This document shows positions 1 to 14,573 of a stretch of 64,000 nt of DNA, piece after piece. Every line of letters begins with the position of its first letter. Positions within the stretch are counted from its first letter, which is position 1. A program made the position numbers and the translations under genes. The stretch covers positions 25,770,827 through 25,834,826 of the forward strand of contig OY783196.1 in NCBI GenBank assembly GCA_963678675.1. The letters run 5' to 3'. The notes below the pieces were generated by a model that ran no database searches, was not told where the DNA came from, and saw only the letters and a list, made by a program, of their open reading frames with translations. Source of the DNA: Xiphydria camelus. Taxonomy: Eukaryota; Arthropoda; Insecta; Hymenoptera; Xiphydriidae.

Positions 1-130
1 TGCTCGGAACCGAGCTTTTATCTTCCCGAAAGATTTTCACGGAAGGAACTTACGTAATCGCGCGTTACATTGCAGTCTCACGAACGAGCGTTACATTGCA
101 GAGAGAGAGTGCTACAATTTTTCCGTATGT

Positions 131-296
131 AGAGTAAGCAGTACAGTTATTATCGATACCTTGTGAGTAGACGAAATGTTCAGTCATCGACATACCTCCT
201 ATCTCTTTTCAACAAATGCATTTCTACCTATTATCGAATGGTATCAATAACTGTCGAGTATTCGCAACTGTATCGATTACCCTATGTATTAAGAAA
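131..296 (-). mobile_element. Foldback element, family A, copy 1
   Basis: The reverse complement of this segment matches 19211-19354 over most of its length. Shared blocks include ACTCGACAGTTATTGA and GGAGGTATGTC. The ends are themselves inverted repeats (AGTAAGCAGTACAGTTATT type), so it is probably a small non-autonomous DNA element. It lies 220-380 bp upstream of the EB-module start codon and could overlap that gene's promoter. Confidence 0.6.
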
Positions 297-514
297 TTGT
301 GACTAATCTGCACGTTACGCCCGATGTTTCGATTCGGTTATCTCTTGATCAATGATTTTACGGCTCACGAGTAAAGACAGAAAATATCAAAACCAAGATA
401 GGGAGATAACAATTGCTAGGATACGGAGGTAGGCGCGACTTTCCTACCATGCGTGATTAGGACAAGTTTCCAGTGTGTGTCCCGGAGATACGCGGTGCGC
501 ATCGTATCGTGAAA

Positions 515-2467
515 ATGTTAAGTCTGGTATTTGGTTTTTTTCTCGCGGGTCTCGTGCACCACTCTGCTGCCGATCGTGAGTGATTCACTCGTCTTATCCG
601 CCCGACGTTTCACCCCGAAAAGTCCACGGAAAGACTGATACCAATAAATTTTACTGTATTTACAATATAAAAGAGGTACAATAAAAAAAAATACAACATA
701 AGGGTTTTCGGATGTTTCTGCTGCGCCGAAGAATAACTTTTCGTTAGAAACTAGTAAATTGTAATGCAAAACATCACGATTTAATGGCTTCGTAAGAAAT
801 ATTACTGTACAGCACTGTAAAAACATCCGAAACCCCTCACGTGTAACTCTTCTATTGTAAATACAGTAAAAGTTATCGACACTAGTCTTTCCGCGTCGTT
901 TCCGTTTAGAACTAATCGACTCTCGGCCGTCACCGTCGCGCCACACAGTTTCGTATTTAAAACGATATCTTAACGAGATGCGACTGTGACACGCTTAAGA
1001 CTCGTCGGTGATACCAGAAGATGCCTATGCAGAGGGAGCGTGCAATCGGAACGGCCGTTAGTGTCGACCGAGAAATTATGGCTTCACCTAAACATCCCTC
1101 GTGACCTCAAGGGCTAACGCGAACCTCTCTGGTGGGAATTTTTTACTCGGCCCAATACGTAGATTTCCACTGCAACGCGTTCTCCTTCGTACCGCCCACT
1201 CTTGTACGCGCGATATCAACACGTATCATCCAATTGATCGGGATATCGGTTCGCTCTCTAATTTCAGAGATCGGAGACGCGAAGATCGGAGAACCGTGCA
1301 AAAGGGACTACAACTGCATCGAGAATGCCTTTTGTCGCGCCCAGCTTACGTGCCTCTGCGAACCGTTCTACTCTCCCAGTCCGGATATGTCGATGTGTAT
1401 CGCAAGTGAGTATACTCTTATCGCGCCCTAGATAATAACTGCGAAACGATTCGAGCGAATGCGTAGCCGCGGAGTGTACATATCGCAAATGCGAAGAAAT
1501 GAGCTTTTTATCGAGCGGAAACTGATAGCGCGATGCGCGGTCTCGCGGGATATTTCTCAGACTCGACGATTTCTCGAGGCGTTATCGCTTCCTGGATTTT
1601 TCGACGATTCCTCAAATTATTGCACTCTCTCTGACATCTTTTCGCAGCTGCCGGACTACCCTGCCTATCCGACTCGGATTGCGGCACGATGACGAATGCC
1701 GAGTGCCGACAAGGTGTCTGCGCCTGCAAGGAATTCTTCCTCCTGAACGTTACCAATTCGTCGAATTGCATTAGCAGTGAGTCATCGATCGATCGTGAGA
1801 GTTTCCCGCCGCAGAGTTACCGGCGCGCAATTTAATAAAGAGACGACGACGACGACGACGACGACGATGTCGAAATCGCGTTGCTACGTGACGACTTCTC
1901 AACGACTTCTCTAACGATCCGGTTCGTTCTTTCGAGCTTGTTAGCGAGCTTATCGAGGCGCTTTGAATTGCAGGACCGAGCGCAGTGGGAGATCGCTGTC
2001 AACGAAACGACGACTGCACCGACGTCTTCGATCGGGCGCTTTGCATTGACGAAAAGTGCCGCTGCTTCTCCGCTCATCACTTCGTCCCGGAGATAACGAA
2101 ATGTATCAAGTCGAGAGGTAAGGAAAACCCTACGATTGCCATGCGTACCGGTGAAGTGACGCATTTAATGAAAAACAATTTGTCACCTCTTATTTTTAGG
2201 CTTGTATCAGACTTGCGAATTCAGCTATCACTGTTATCTGAGCGAGACCGCCGCGGACGCTATGGAGTGCGTGGACAGACAATGCAAGTGCAAAAAAGGT
2301 GATTCCAGGTGCAGTAATAAAGGTCAGTTCTTCGATCGTACGACTACCATCACTTTATTCTGGGCGAGTAATATCGATCATCGATTTCTTTCCACGCAGG
2401 TTCGACGCTAATTACTTCCGCGTCGTTGACGATTTTTGCTTTTGCAATGAGAGGAATAGTGTCTTAA
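515..2467 (+). CDS. EB-module cysteine-rich secreted or membrane-tethered protein, six exons
   Basis: CDS exons read from splice sites: 515-575, 1268-1405, 1648-1776, 1974-2117, 2200-2322, 2400-2467. They total 663 nt (220 aa plus stop), and all five introns are phase 1. Exon 1 encodes a signal peptide (MLSLVFGFFLAGLVHHSAAD). Each of the four middle exons encodes one six-cysteine module with spacing C-x5-C-x5..11-C-x4..5-C-x-C-x6..13-C, which fits the EB module family of secreted and receptor-like invertebrate proteins. Module boundaries are near residues 21-66, 67-109, 110-157 and 158-198. The last 20 residues are hydrophobic and could be a GPI-attachment signal or a short membrane anchor. 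The fourth module is the most divergent, with a short last spacer. The donor of exon 5 could instead be at 2299, also phase 1, which would drop eight residues. Function unknown; extracellular binding is an inference from the family. Confidence 0.82.
627..897. mobile_element. Foldback element inside intron 1 of the EB-module gene
   Basis: Two imperfect inverted arms, about 627-736 and 795-897, pair over roughly 100 bp. Matching blocks are CGGAAAGACT with AGTCTTTCCG, and TACTGTATTTACAAT with ATTGTAAATACAGTA. An open minus-strand frame runs through it but is explained by the repeat. Confidence 0.65.
1842..1866. repeat. (GAC)n microsatellite
   Basis: Eight GAC units in intron 3 of the EB-module gene. 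Confidence 0.9.
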
Positions 2468-2648
2468 TATTTCTAGTTTGTTGTAGTACAAAATGTGATT
2501 ATTCTAAGTTCGCGTTATAGGTATAGACTTATTTACTATACCTGCAGAGATTTACTTGTACAAAATAGTAGCAATATTCTTTGGTACCTTAAACGTTACT
2601 CGCAAAATACATCGAATGCATCTACTTTAGATTTGGATGAATAATATA

Positions 2649-2791
2649 CAAGGTGATACTTTTATGCTTCGCAGTACCTAATTCAGTTTCACGGGTGCTT
2701 TTCACAGGCGCAGCATTGCCGATTACAGCTGCGCCTGATGGAAGGTAACAATGAATTTCCTGCAAGTTATAATGCGTATTGCCTTGTATAG
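2649..2791. mobile_element. Short foldback element between the EB gene and mRpL51
   Basis: Inverted ends TACAAGG / CCTTGTA and an inner inverted pair GGCGCAGC / GCTGCGCC enclose a loop of about 13 bp centred near 2719. Arms are about 65 bp and diverged. Confidence 0.45.
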
Positions 2792-2992
2792 AGCAACAGG
2801 TTTTTAACACTATTTATATATACTTTCTATTTTCTTGATGAGGCAATTTGATAAGATTGCGGCGACCAGTGCGAATGATGAAGGTGACAGACAAGTTTCT
2901 CGTTATCATTGTCCTTACATTTTTTGATACCAGCGCAAATGTATATTATAATATTTTAGATGATTACTTGTAAGTTCATGACTAATTACGTA

Positions 2993-3016
2993 CTTATAAG
3001 TAGGCCTACTTATAAG
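2993..3016. repeat. Perfect 24-bp palindrome
   Basis: The half-site CTTATAAGTAGG is followed directly by its exact reverse complement. It lies in AT-rich intergenic DNA; no function assigned. Confidence 0.85.
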
Positions 3017-3150
3017 ATTCTTTTTATTTTACATGTCATAATTATCACAAACTCGTTAAATAAATAAAACTGTAAAAAATACAGTACATATATTATTACA
3101 TTTTATTTCCTCACGCACATTACAATTTTCCTGGTTTTTTGTTCTATCCA

Positions 3151-3437
3151 AATTTCTGATTATTCGTTTAAAAAGTTGCGAGCAGGATGGCAATAGTAGC
3201 GTTATTACCTTTTTACCATTAATAGTAGAGAACCGGGGGTATAGTTGTAACAGAAAGTTGACCCTTCGCTCCGACTTCCTGTTACAACTACCCTCGGTTC
3301 TCTTCCATTTCCGGTAAAATGATAAACGCTATTGTTGTCATCCTGCTCGCAACTTCTTGAACGAATAATCAGAAATTTTTAACAGCAAGTCGAAGCGAGA
3401 GGTCAACTTCCCGATACAACCACCCCCGCTCCCCCTA
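3151..3437. mobile_element. Large foldback element upstream of mRpL51, with a third partial arm
   Basis: Arms 3151-3260 and 3275-3377 are inverted copies that share AATTTCTGATTATTCG and GTTGCGAGCAGGATG. The loop is about 15 bp. Downstream of the right arm, 3389-3437 again resembles the reverse complement of the loop plus inner left arm. It ends within about 350 bp of the mRpL51 start codon. Confidence 0.7.
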
Positions 3438-3771
3438 ATGTTTGCGACGATAGTTCACGGCCAATTCGTCAGAGAGTGCTAGTTTCGATACCGGATTATG
3501 CCTTGTATCGCGCTTGTATCGGATAACGTGTTGCTAAAATCGTTGTTTCTCCGCAGAAAAAATACTCGGCAATTGCTTGAAGGTAAAAAAATGTCATACA
3601 TCTCTAATACGTTGTATCATTTTATTATTCTTGCGAGCATATTTGATTTCATATCGAAATACCGAGCATCACTAGTATCATACTTTGGTACCGAGATAAC
3701 ATTGGTTAGAAACTAACCTTATTTTTTTTACATTGAAACAACAATACGTCTAATCGATCTCTTTTTTCAGG

Positions 3772-4260
3772 ATGTCGTGGTTCTCGAATGTGGTGTCTAC
3801 GGCGATACGTGCATGGACACCTCAAGTGACCGCAGTTAGATTTCGGTACCATGCCGATAAAGTAGCCAAAGGTCCGTTGATTCGACGATACGGTTACAAA
3901 GACACTCTAGAGCGCAGGGGTCTCTTGCCGCACATCGGAACTGGTCGTAGAGTGCCTTTCCCGGTATATCGGCCCATAGATGCTTGGTCCACCAAACGCG
4001 CTCTTTTTGGACAAAACGATTATATCGACATCTTAGGCAACGAGGACCTCCATCCTACGAGGATATTGTACAACGTGCCTGCTTGGTTGAGAGGCGTTCA
4101 AGGGAATGAGTTTCAAGTTCTCTTGAGGAGGAGGAAGGTATTAGCGAAAGGTATTACTCCGATATATTACCCGAGCCGATGGAAAGACTTGGAGAAAAGA
4201 ATTAGATACTTGTATAAATATTTGAATCAAAAAACGAAAACTGGTTTCAGCCACAAGTAA
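3772..4260 (+). CDS. mRpL51: Mitochondrial ribosomal protein L51 (mL51)
   Basis: An uninterrupted 162-residue frame for a component of the large subunit of the mitochondrial ribosome. I recognise it from the conserved core: [21 protein letters not shown] (about residues 33-53), then the block around PVYRPIDAW and [15 protein letters not shown], then [14 protein letters not shown], all characteristic of insect L51. The basic N-terminal ~25 residues fit a mitochondrial targeting peptide. A strong acceptor (TTTTTTCAG) ends at 3770, one base before the ATG, so an upstream noncoding exon is likely and the start is well placed. AATAAA signals follow at 4291 and about 4316. Confidence 0.93.
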   Translation: MSWFSNVVSTAIRAWTPQVTAVRFRYHADKVAKGPLIRRYGYKDTLERRGLLPHIGTGRRVPFPVYRPIDAWSTKRALFGQNDYIDILGNEDLHPTRILYNVPAWLRGVQGNEFQVLLRRRKVLAKGITPIYYPSRWKDLEKRIRYLYKYLNQKTKTGFSHK

Positions 4261-4290
4261 AACACGTTACAAGTTTGTGCATCTTAGACA

Positions 4291-4321
4291 AATAAATTAC
4301 AGTACTATGATGATTAATAAA
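4291..4321 (+). terminator. Polyadenylation signals of mRpL51
   Basis: AATAAA at 4291-4296 and a second at about 4316-4321, 30-60 bp after the mRpL51 stop codon. Confidence 0.6.
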
Positions 4322-5411
4322 ATATGTTGTATCTTTAAACGAACAGTTTTAATGGAGAAAAAAATAGAATTTTGCTTTGGAAGTATTCATGCGAAGGACC
4401 TAATTGCTTATATGCAGCGTTTAATCGATGATACTTACCCACTTTACCGTAGTGTAGAAAGTCTAGGCGAATCGCCCAAAACGAACAAAGACAATTGGAT
4501 ATAAAATAGTAAATTTGTTTATTGACAAATAATAATTATCCAACGGATATACAATGTTATTTCACAATGATGAAAGTCGTAAATACTTGTATCGTTTAAA
4601 TACTCATCGTTATCATTAAAAGGACAGATGATGGCTTGTACTTATGTACGTACACGATTGAGTTTAAAACAATGACGATCGAACAATTGAAATTAACAGT
4701 TTCGCTGGCAAACATCAAGTAAGTACAATGGGAGTAGCGTTAAAAAATTGTTCTCATTCAGACGTATCAATTCTATTTACAAAAAAAATTGCGAGTATTG
4801 TCGCCCATCGTGTTTAAAATGTAACAAATATGGTTACAAAGCTCGACAATCGAGTAGATATTTCATTAAATTCAAATCCCTGTACTTAGCGAGAATTTTT
4901 AAAGCGTTGCCGCGTAATATTGACGTTGATTGTATATTGCTACGCACTACAGGAGCGTTGTTGTCATTTAAGGAACATTAACATCGGTTGCGTTACAAGG
5001 ATCCTATTATATGTTTCGACTAACAATCCGAAAGGCGCTCAAGCATACGGACATTATTGCAAACGATTTAGAGATACAAAAGGGTAATACTGTTCCAAGA
5101 GCGTTCAATATTGCGGAATTCGTATTAATTGTGAACGAGAATATTAGCGCTAAAGACACGTGACTGCGGTAAATTTGTGTGAGCGAGTCGCGAGAAAAAT
5201 TTCAAAGTTTATCACTCTATGTACATGAGTTAATGGCAGTTATTTATATTCTTGAAGTGGTTACAGTTCGGAGGAGAAGCGCGAACCGTCGATTATGTTA
5301 TTTAAAATTTTTCTGACATAAAAGGAACAACGAAAACGTAATATCGTCATCGCGCGTAACATTTCCGCTCGCGTCACCGGCCAAACTACCTAGTGTGAGG
5401 TGGGAGCGAGT
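4322..5411. other. Intergenic region between the convergent mRpL51 and DPP8/9 genes
   Basis: The two genes point toward each other. The interval should contain the 3' UTR of the peptidase on its right side. A small + frame (4748-4981) has no recognisable domain and I do not call it a gene. Confidence 0.5.
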
Positions 5412-8717
<3,306 letters not shown>

Positions 8718-9297
8718 CTCATTAACGGTTATTGTTTTTAGGTTAGGTCATTCGCGATATAACCGATCTTCCGTGCCAAATACGTTACGAATAGTTCTGA
8801 AAGTTAAAAACTTCGTGAAACCCTCCGACTTCCGGCCGCACTTAACGTTGCGCGCAAGAACTTATTTTCGGGTTATGTTCGCGAATGAGGTTCACTTTCA
8901 CTTTTTCTGGGGACATTCGATCTCTCTTTTCGCTCCACGGGTATACATTGATTTTTCAAAATCGACAAATCCCACGCCGTCCATGCAATCGAATCCGAGT
9001 GGTTTAAATTTCAAACGAGCTGTCATAACAATCAAGCATGACATCTCTGTTTATTGCTGCTAATCAGTATGTAACGGGGTACCGAGCGCGGGTGACATAA
9101 AAAATTAAGCATCCCGCGCTGCTCTCGAGTAAAACTGAATCAGATACGTCGAAGGTCTCGCGCGCGCGATGTAGTCGACCCGTGTTTTCGTTACCTTTTG
9201 AAGTAACGTTAAAACTAACCAAATCGAACAGCAAGTGCTTAGATGTTCTTGTTTGCGCAGCCCCTACCGGCTCATCCAGCCTTTCTTGCTTTCACAT
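8718..9297. promoter_or_regulatory. Probable shared promoter region between DPP8/9 and a + strand transcript
   Basis: DPP8/9 starts leftward at 8717, and a possible + strand first exon ends at a GTAAGT donor at 9354. Two TCAGT initiator-like motifs sit near 9298 and 9307. A 163-aa + frame (8572-9063) overlaps DPP8/9 exon 1 on the other strand and is not convincing as a gene. Confidence 0.3.
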
Positions 9298-9353
9298 CAG
9301 TGGTTCTCAGTACGCGGTTGCGGATTCATCTCATCCCGAGGTGTTCGACGATG
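9298..9353 (+). other. Candidate first exon of an unidentified + strand transcript
   Basis: TCAGT motifs near 9298 and 9307 are followed by about 50 bp ending in ACGATGA then GTAAGTATT, a near-perfect donor. An ATG three bases before the end would give a start codon split from its second codon. No downstream exon can be assigned with confidence. Confidence 0.25.
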
Positions 9354-9540
9354 AGTAAGTATTTCTCGCGCGTTTCTCCCGCGTTTGCAGGACTATTTTA
9401 AATAGAAATATTTTCGTATTTCACATTTGGTTTTACCGTAACGCACCAGTTTTCGAGCGAATATTAGAATCGTTTTGCGGTACCGATCGACTTCCCATCT
9501 GTAAGTCTTGATCTACGACACCCAGTAAGATCTTGTATTC

Positions 9541-9745
9541 CCGGCGTCACGGATTCTGTCGCTGGTGACTTTTTAAAATCTTATTTTTAAACATACAAAC
9601 CAATGATCAATCAATTATCATGCTTTCATTAATAAGTGCAAATGCCGCCGTAGCTAACGAGAGCGTGATAATTAATTGTTCCTTGGCTGATATGTTTAAA
9701 AATGACATTTTAAAAAGACCTCAACGGCGGAATTCGTAACGTCGG
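9541..9745. mobile_element. Foldback element
   Basis: Arms 9541-9625 and 9660-9745 are inverted copies. Shared blocks include GACTTTTTAAAAT-type and TTTTTAAACATA, and the outer ends GGCGTCACGGATTC and GAATTCGTAACGTC correspond. Confidence 0.65.
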
Positions 9746-9942
9746 GAGTATCGAAGATCTCGAAGGCGCTCTTTAATATTCATTTGTTTCGTTCGTAAAG
9801 CTACTCCCCTTAATAATTCGCCTCCACACGAATACTTATTCTGTTCCCCCGATCTCCATTGTTAAGCAAAGCATGCATCTGCCGACACCCCCGTACATAC
9901 AACAGACCCCGCGTCTTTGAATGTCGGTCTTAAATTCGGCTT

Positions 9943-9976
<34 letters not shown>

Positions 9977-12428
9977 TCGCCCTTCTCATCCTTACTCGAT
10001 GCATTGATTATAACGCGCATTCTTATAGCACTTGCCGCGCGTTACACGTCGAGACAAAATGATAAATTTCAACCCTGTTCCGGATGGTAGAAATGATTTG
10101 CACGGTGTTTTCGGTGAAATTGACCGCGAGCGGGAAAGTAAATTTTTAGGAGTTTAGATATACTATACCAATACATACGTAAAATCTCTCTAATTCGACA
10201 CCATTAAATCTATTTCCAATCGGAAAATTCAGAATACACAGTTTCGAATAAAGCTGATTATTATCTTACATCAATTTTCTTTTAATTCTCCAACCTGAGG
10301 CTATCGAATCTCGATTAATTTCGTATATCAAATTAACGAGCTGGCATATCCCGTTACCGCGATTCGTAAGAACGACTGAAAGATACTTAAATAGCGCGTA
10401 GGCGCGTTCCCGTCGAACGGACGCCACTCCGTACGAGGATCTCAAGTCAAGGGTTGAAGCAGCAGTGACAGAAGAAGAGGGGTAGCGAACAAATGAGGTA
10501 CAAACGACCCTTGACAACACGTACAACAGTATATATCAATCCACCGAGAAAGTCTCGCGTGGAAATCGACGACAGCCGATTTTCCCCCTTTAAATTCGCC
10601 ATTCGCGGTTGCACACCCTTCGGACGCAGGTAAATGCGCGCGCGCGGCCGACGGAAGAGCTCCCTTTCCGTTCGTTCGATTTCATCCCGAAAAAAGTCGC
10701 CTCGCCGTTCGTGCACGCGCGAATTTATCGATGACAGGCAAAAGGTCGGGCGCCGATATACGCCGAGCAGCGCGAATCGCGGCTGTCGAGTGTCGACCGA
10801 CTTACCTCGATGGAATCACGGCGCGCTGTTAAGTCCGGCACACGAATTGTTACGGCATCGCGCCGTAAGTCAGGATATACACCGGCTCGCGCGACCTGGA
10901 GGTCAAACGTTCGCGATATTTCGAGCACCGCGAACGGCTCGTTTCGCGAATTTTCGATCGACCTCAGTTACGGAGGGGCAGGGCAGATTTTTCCACGATG
11001 TTTAGCAAACGCGTGATTTCATGCATCGCAAGTGGTCGGCCGTCGAGCGTCGGTCGATTTATTTGCATAGGCCCACACGGTCGGAGTAGGATGCTAATTC
11101 GACGCTGATACGCGGACTCGCGTTTCGGCATTGTCGAGAAGTTTAAATCGCGTACACTTAAATCGAGCGCGAGCTCGGCTCCTCGAATTTGCCGCTCAAT
11201 TCCGCCTCTACGATTTCCATCCGCAGATTTCCCGGCCGCGATGGGACGCAAAAATCCAAAGTACCCGTGGCTGCCGAGACCCGGCTTCACGTGGCCCGCC
11301 GGCGACGGGAAGATGTTCACCCTGGATCGCTTCAGAAAAAATTGGGCGGTAAGGACTTAGCGCTCCGTCTCGCGCGCGTGCCGCGCGGCGGAAATTGAGT
11401 TCGCGCGATTCCACGAAACGGCTCCCCTTCAAACGTCGATAACGCGTCGTCTGAGCGAGCTTGCGCCGCCGGACGAGCGAAATAGTCAAACGGCGTAAAA
11501 TTGTATTTCTCCCGAAATCACTGCCGGGACCGCACCACCTCCCACACCCTTCCGCGCCACCGCGCGCGGGCCGAAGCGCTTTTTCGCCGCGCTTTCTTCC
11601 CTCGTCAAATCGGCGCGAGCTTTCCGACTGCGCGCGAACGGCTGCGTCCCTATCCGACGAGAAAGTCTGCGGATTACGCGGGATTGCGGCTGCATCGATG
11701 CGCGGTTCGTTCCGCGGCGGTTTCCCCTGCAATTTTGCCCGTGCCAAATCGATTTGAGGTACTGAAAGGACCTCTTTGCGCGCGGCAAAGAGAGACACGG
11801 GTCGTTTAACGAGAAAGGCGTTCACACGCATGGAGAAACGAACGTTCGTTTATTTCTGCTAGATGTTCCGCGTCGAAAGTATTCTTTTTTCTCGAGTGAC
11901 GACGAGCCGATCCGAAGAGATTTTCAGTCAGTACGAAGCTATGTCAATGTTGATTTCCTCTCGTCCGTTACCACTGATTTATTAAAATCAACCGCGATTT
12001 TTTCTTCGTGAAATGAGAAACTATTTCTCCGCCACGATCGATCCATCTCGCTCGAAAGGGAGAGTCGAAAGTGGCGCCGATAGAAGCAGGAGGACCGTAA
12101 TTTCGCAGCGAAAGAAATTCCTTGGAATCACCCGCGAGAAAAGACTTCCCGTCCGCGTGGATAAGAGGAATCCCTTTTGGGGCAAAAACGAATCTTTCCG
12201 AGAAGAAGGCGGATCTATTCATTTCGCGCATTCGAGTCACGTTCTCGAGAGTTCACGCGTCGACTCGAAGTCGGGGAGAACTTTTGTTCCGTGTCCGGAG
12301 ATGTCCTCGAGTGCAGATTATACGGACGCGGGTTCCGTAAGATTGATGCGGGATGTCGGGGTGGCGCAATTCCGATCGCGGAAGCGCGAGTTGAAACGCG
12401 CCCATCTCCTTATTCGTGGACTTTAGGT
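9746..12428. other. No gene seen: CpG-rich stretch
   Basis: Overlapping open frames occur on both strands at 10.6-12.4 kb, Arg/Ser-rich and without domain signatures, as expected from GC-rich noncoding DNA. One minus-strand GAG/GTAAGTC donor context at about 10805 could belong to an unseen exon. Confidence 0.5.
9945..9974. repeat. (AG)15 microsatellite
   Basis: Uninterrupted AG dinucleotide run. Confidence 0.95.
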
Positions 12429-12664
12429 TCACCGAGAAAACAATTTACTTGTAGCTCATAAATGTTTGTTTAAATATGACGAAATAAACATCTCATCGGA
12501 TCGAATAAATATTCGTTAACTATTACGATATTTATTTGATCCTTTGAGGCGATCATTCGAATGGAATAAATATTTCAATACTTAACATATAATATTTTCT
12601 TGCTTTAACGAAATATTTATTTGAAATTACATTTATTAACTATTAATAAACTGTTTCCTCGGTA
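12429..12664. mobile_element. Foldback element of the CACYGAG-ended group
   Basis: The left end CACCGAGAAAACAATTTA and the reverse complement of the right end ACCGAGGAAACAGTTTATT pair, and the similarity continues inward through AATAAATGT. It resembles 31827-32084 in both arms. Confidence 0.65.
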
Positions 12665-14227
12665 TCGATATTTGTATACTTTGTCAGAGTTTCGCGCCTT
12701 GATCGAGAGGTATACCTACATCTACGCATCAATGGTTGCATGATGGAAGGGGCAAGTAGATAAGTACGTTTTTGGTCCGCCGTACGTTTTCATTTTGTAC
12801 AGTTGTTATAAAGGTATTGTGCTCCTTCGATTGTGCAACTATTAATACATAGACGTATCCTAAGGTTCGTTCACTATGTACAACAGACGCGAAATATCTT
12901 CTTGTCGATCGTTTATCCATCCAAACGAGTTCATAAATTACGGTCGATAAACGATCTTCCTGATATTCAGATGCGGTCCAGCGGGGGACACTTCGAAACG
13001 TTTATTTATACTTTTTTCATTCGATCTCAGAACCCTTCACTCCCGTTGGAATTGAACACGAGCGACGCGCGGGGTTCTAATCCCTTTCGACGCGCCCCGC
13101 CCTTTGATCTCTCCTCTTACCGCGCGGATTACATCAAACGAAAGCTCCAGGTTGAGATCGGTAATTGAGATTCGTTAAATTGCAATTTAAGTTCATTAAA
13201 CGGCCGTTACCGGGCACGGAGAGCGCGGGTGCGACCACCGTAAAACCGCTGGCGTGTACTCTAGAGAGAGAATAATTATTTACCTCTCGCGCGTATTTGC
13301 GAAGATCTAATGAGTACATAAACGTGTCATCTGTGAGACACATTCTCGAGTGGCTTTCCGCGACTAACGTAATTTAACTACAGTATCGTCGGGTAGCAGT
13401 GAAGATACCTCAAACCGGCGAAGGGAGATACTATAAAAAATTAAACGCTAATGACGGTTTTTGAGGACTCAGGAATTTTTATTTTTAAACCTGTGTCCTA
13501 TATCTTTCCATATTTTTAAGATAGAACGGTGGTGGGCTGATGCTACTCTTCAAGAATGCCGGTCACACGTAGCCGCCTTTATATACGTCGGATTATAAAT
13601 TACAACTTTTTTTGTCTTTTCCAAACTTCGACTCGCCCTACAGGGCCTGACGGATCCGCCCCGATAATCAGTTTTCTGATCAGCATAGAGGCTTTCATTC
13701 GGATCAGCGGTATATTCCGCTCGCACGTTACGCAATACGCCGCGCGCCACGCTATTTGCAATTCGCCAAACGCAAATAGTCAGCTCCTGGCCTCGTTTAA
13801 ACGTATTTCCCGCGGCGCGCGCGCGCAGCTTCCTCTGTGAAATCTCCCCCGCACAGGCGCTCGCCTCTCCCACCGCGCTTTTTAACCTCGTTACCACTCC
13901 GTATCTAATCGACGCCGTTCGATCGCGCGACGGATTTATTAAAACACTACCTCTCATCGCCGCACCGATTCCGGTTCGTACGCCCGTTACCATCTCCGCG
14001 CGTCTCGAGGCATTCCCCTTTCTCGTCATCGCGCCGCGACGCGGTTCCTGCGGTCCTGGTACGCCGAGCACTCTCCAGTCTCCGCTCCAAGAATGCCGAC
14101 TTCGCGCGAAGAAATCTCGCCGAGGCGTTTCGCTATCGGGAGAGCAGGAGATTCGCGATCGCCGCTAGCGCGCGCTCGACCGACTTGCGAAACGTTGACC
14201 CCTCCAAGTTGACTTTTTCAAAATATT
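12665..14227. other. No gene seen
   Basis: Mixed AT-rich and CpG-rich DNA. Frames such as 13550-14071 (-) lack recognisable domains. Confidence 0.5.
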
Positions 14228-14573
14228 TCTTTCTTAATAGTTTGGTGGTCGTTTGGTGGTGATTGAACGCGAAGAATTGAAATTCATTTAAATTTTACGC
14301 GCTTGGTATCAGATTCGCATGCGTGTTAAAGCCCAACAGATCCCTAGATAACATAATTAATTAATAATTCGTAATTAGATAATGATTTAGAATCGCGAGT
14401 TGACTACCAATCACTACCAAGCGATTCTGCGTTGAAATCAATATTGAATTCGATATGAGATGATATTAAAGAAGAGGTCAAGTTCCATGTAAAAAATTGG
14501 CTGACCACCGAACGTCGAAAACTGGATTGCCAATCACTACCAAACGACCACCAAACGATTAAACAAGAAATTA
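14228..14573. mobile_element. Foldback element with three related arms
   Basis: The left arm (14228-14265) containing TTTGGTGGTCGTTTGGTGG is inverted at 14531-14573 (CAATCACTACCAAACGACCA). A third shorter copy, CAATCACTACCAAGCGAT, lies at 14408-14425. Confidence 0.6.

Larger units (their letters stand above)
2468..3771. other. Intergenic region between the EB-module gene and mRpL51
   Basis: AT-rich. Apart from the two foldback elements and the palindrome, it holds the probable 5' end of mRpL51. GAAG followed by GTAAAA at about 3583 is a possible donor for a noncoding first exon, joining to the acceptor that ends one base before the start codon. Confidence 0.5.

Noticed and set aside
4748..4981. 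Small + strand ORF with several Cys and Lys
   Set aside because: No domain, AT-rich intergenic context, and no splice or start support.
13550..14071. 173-codon minus-strand frame
   Set aside because: Compositional frame in CpG-rich DNA; no conserved motif or splice support.
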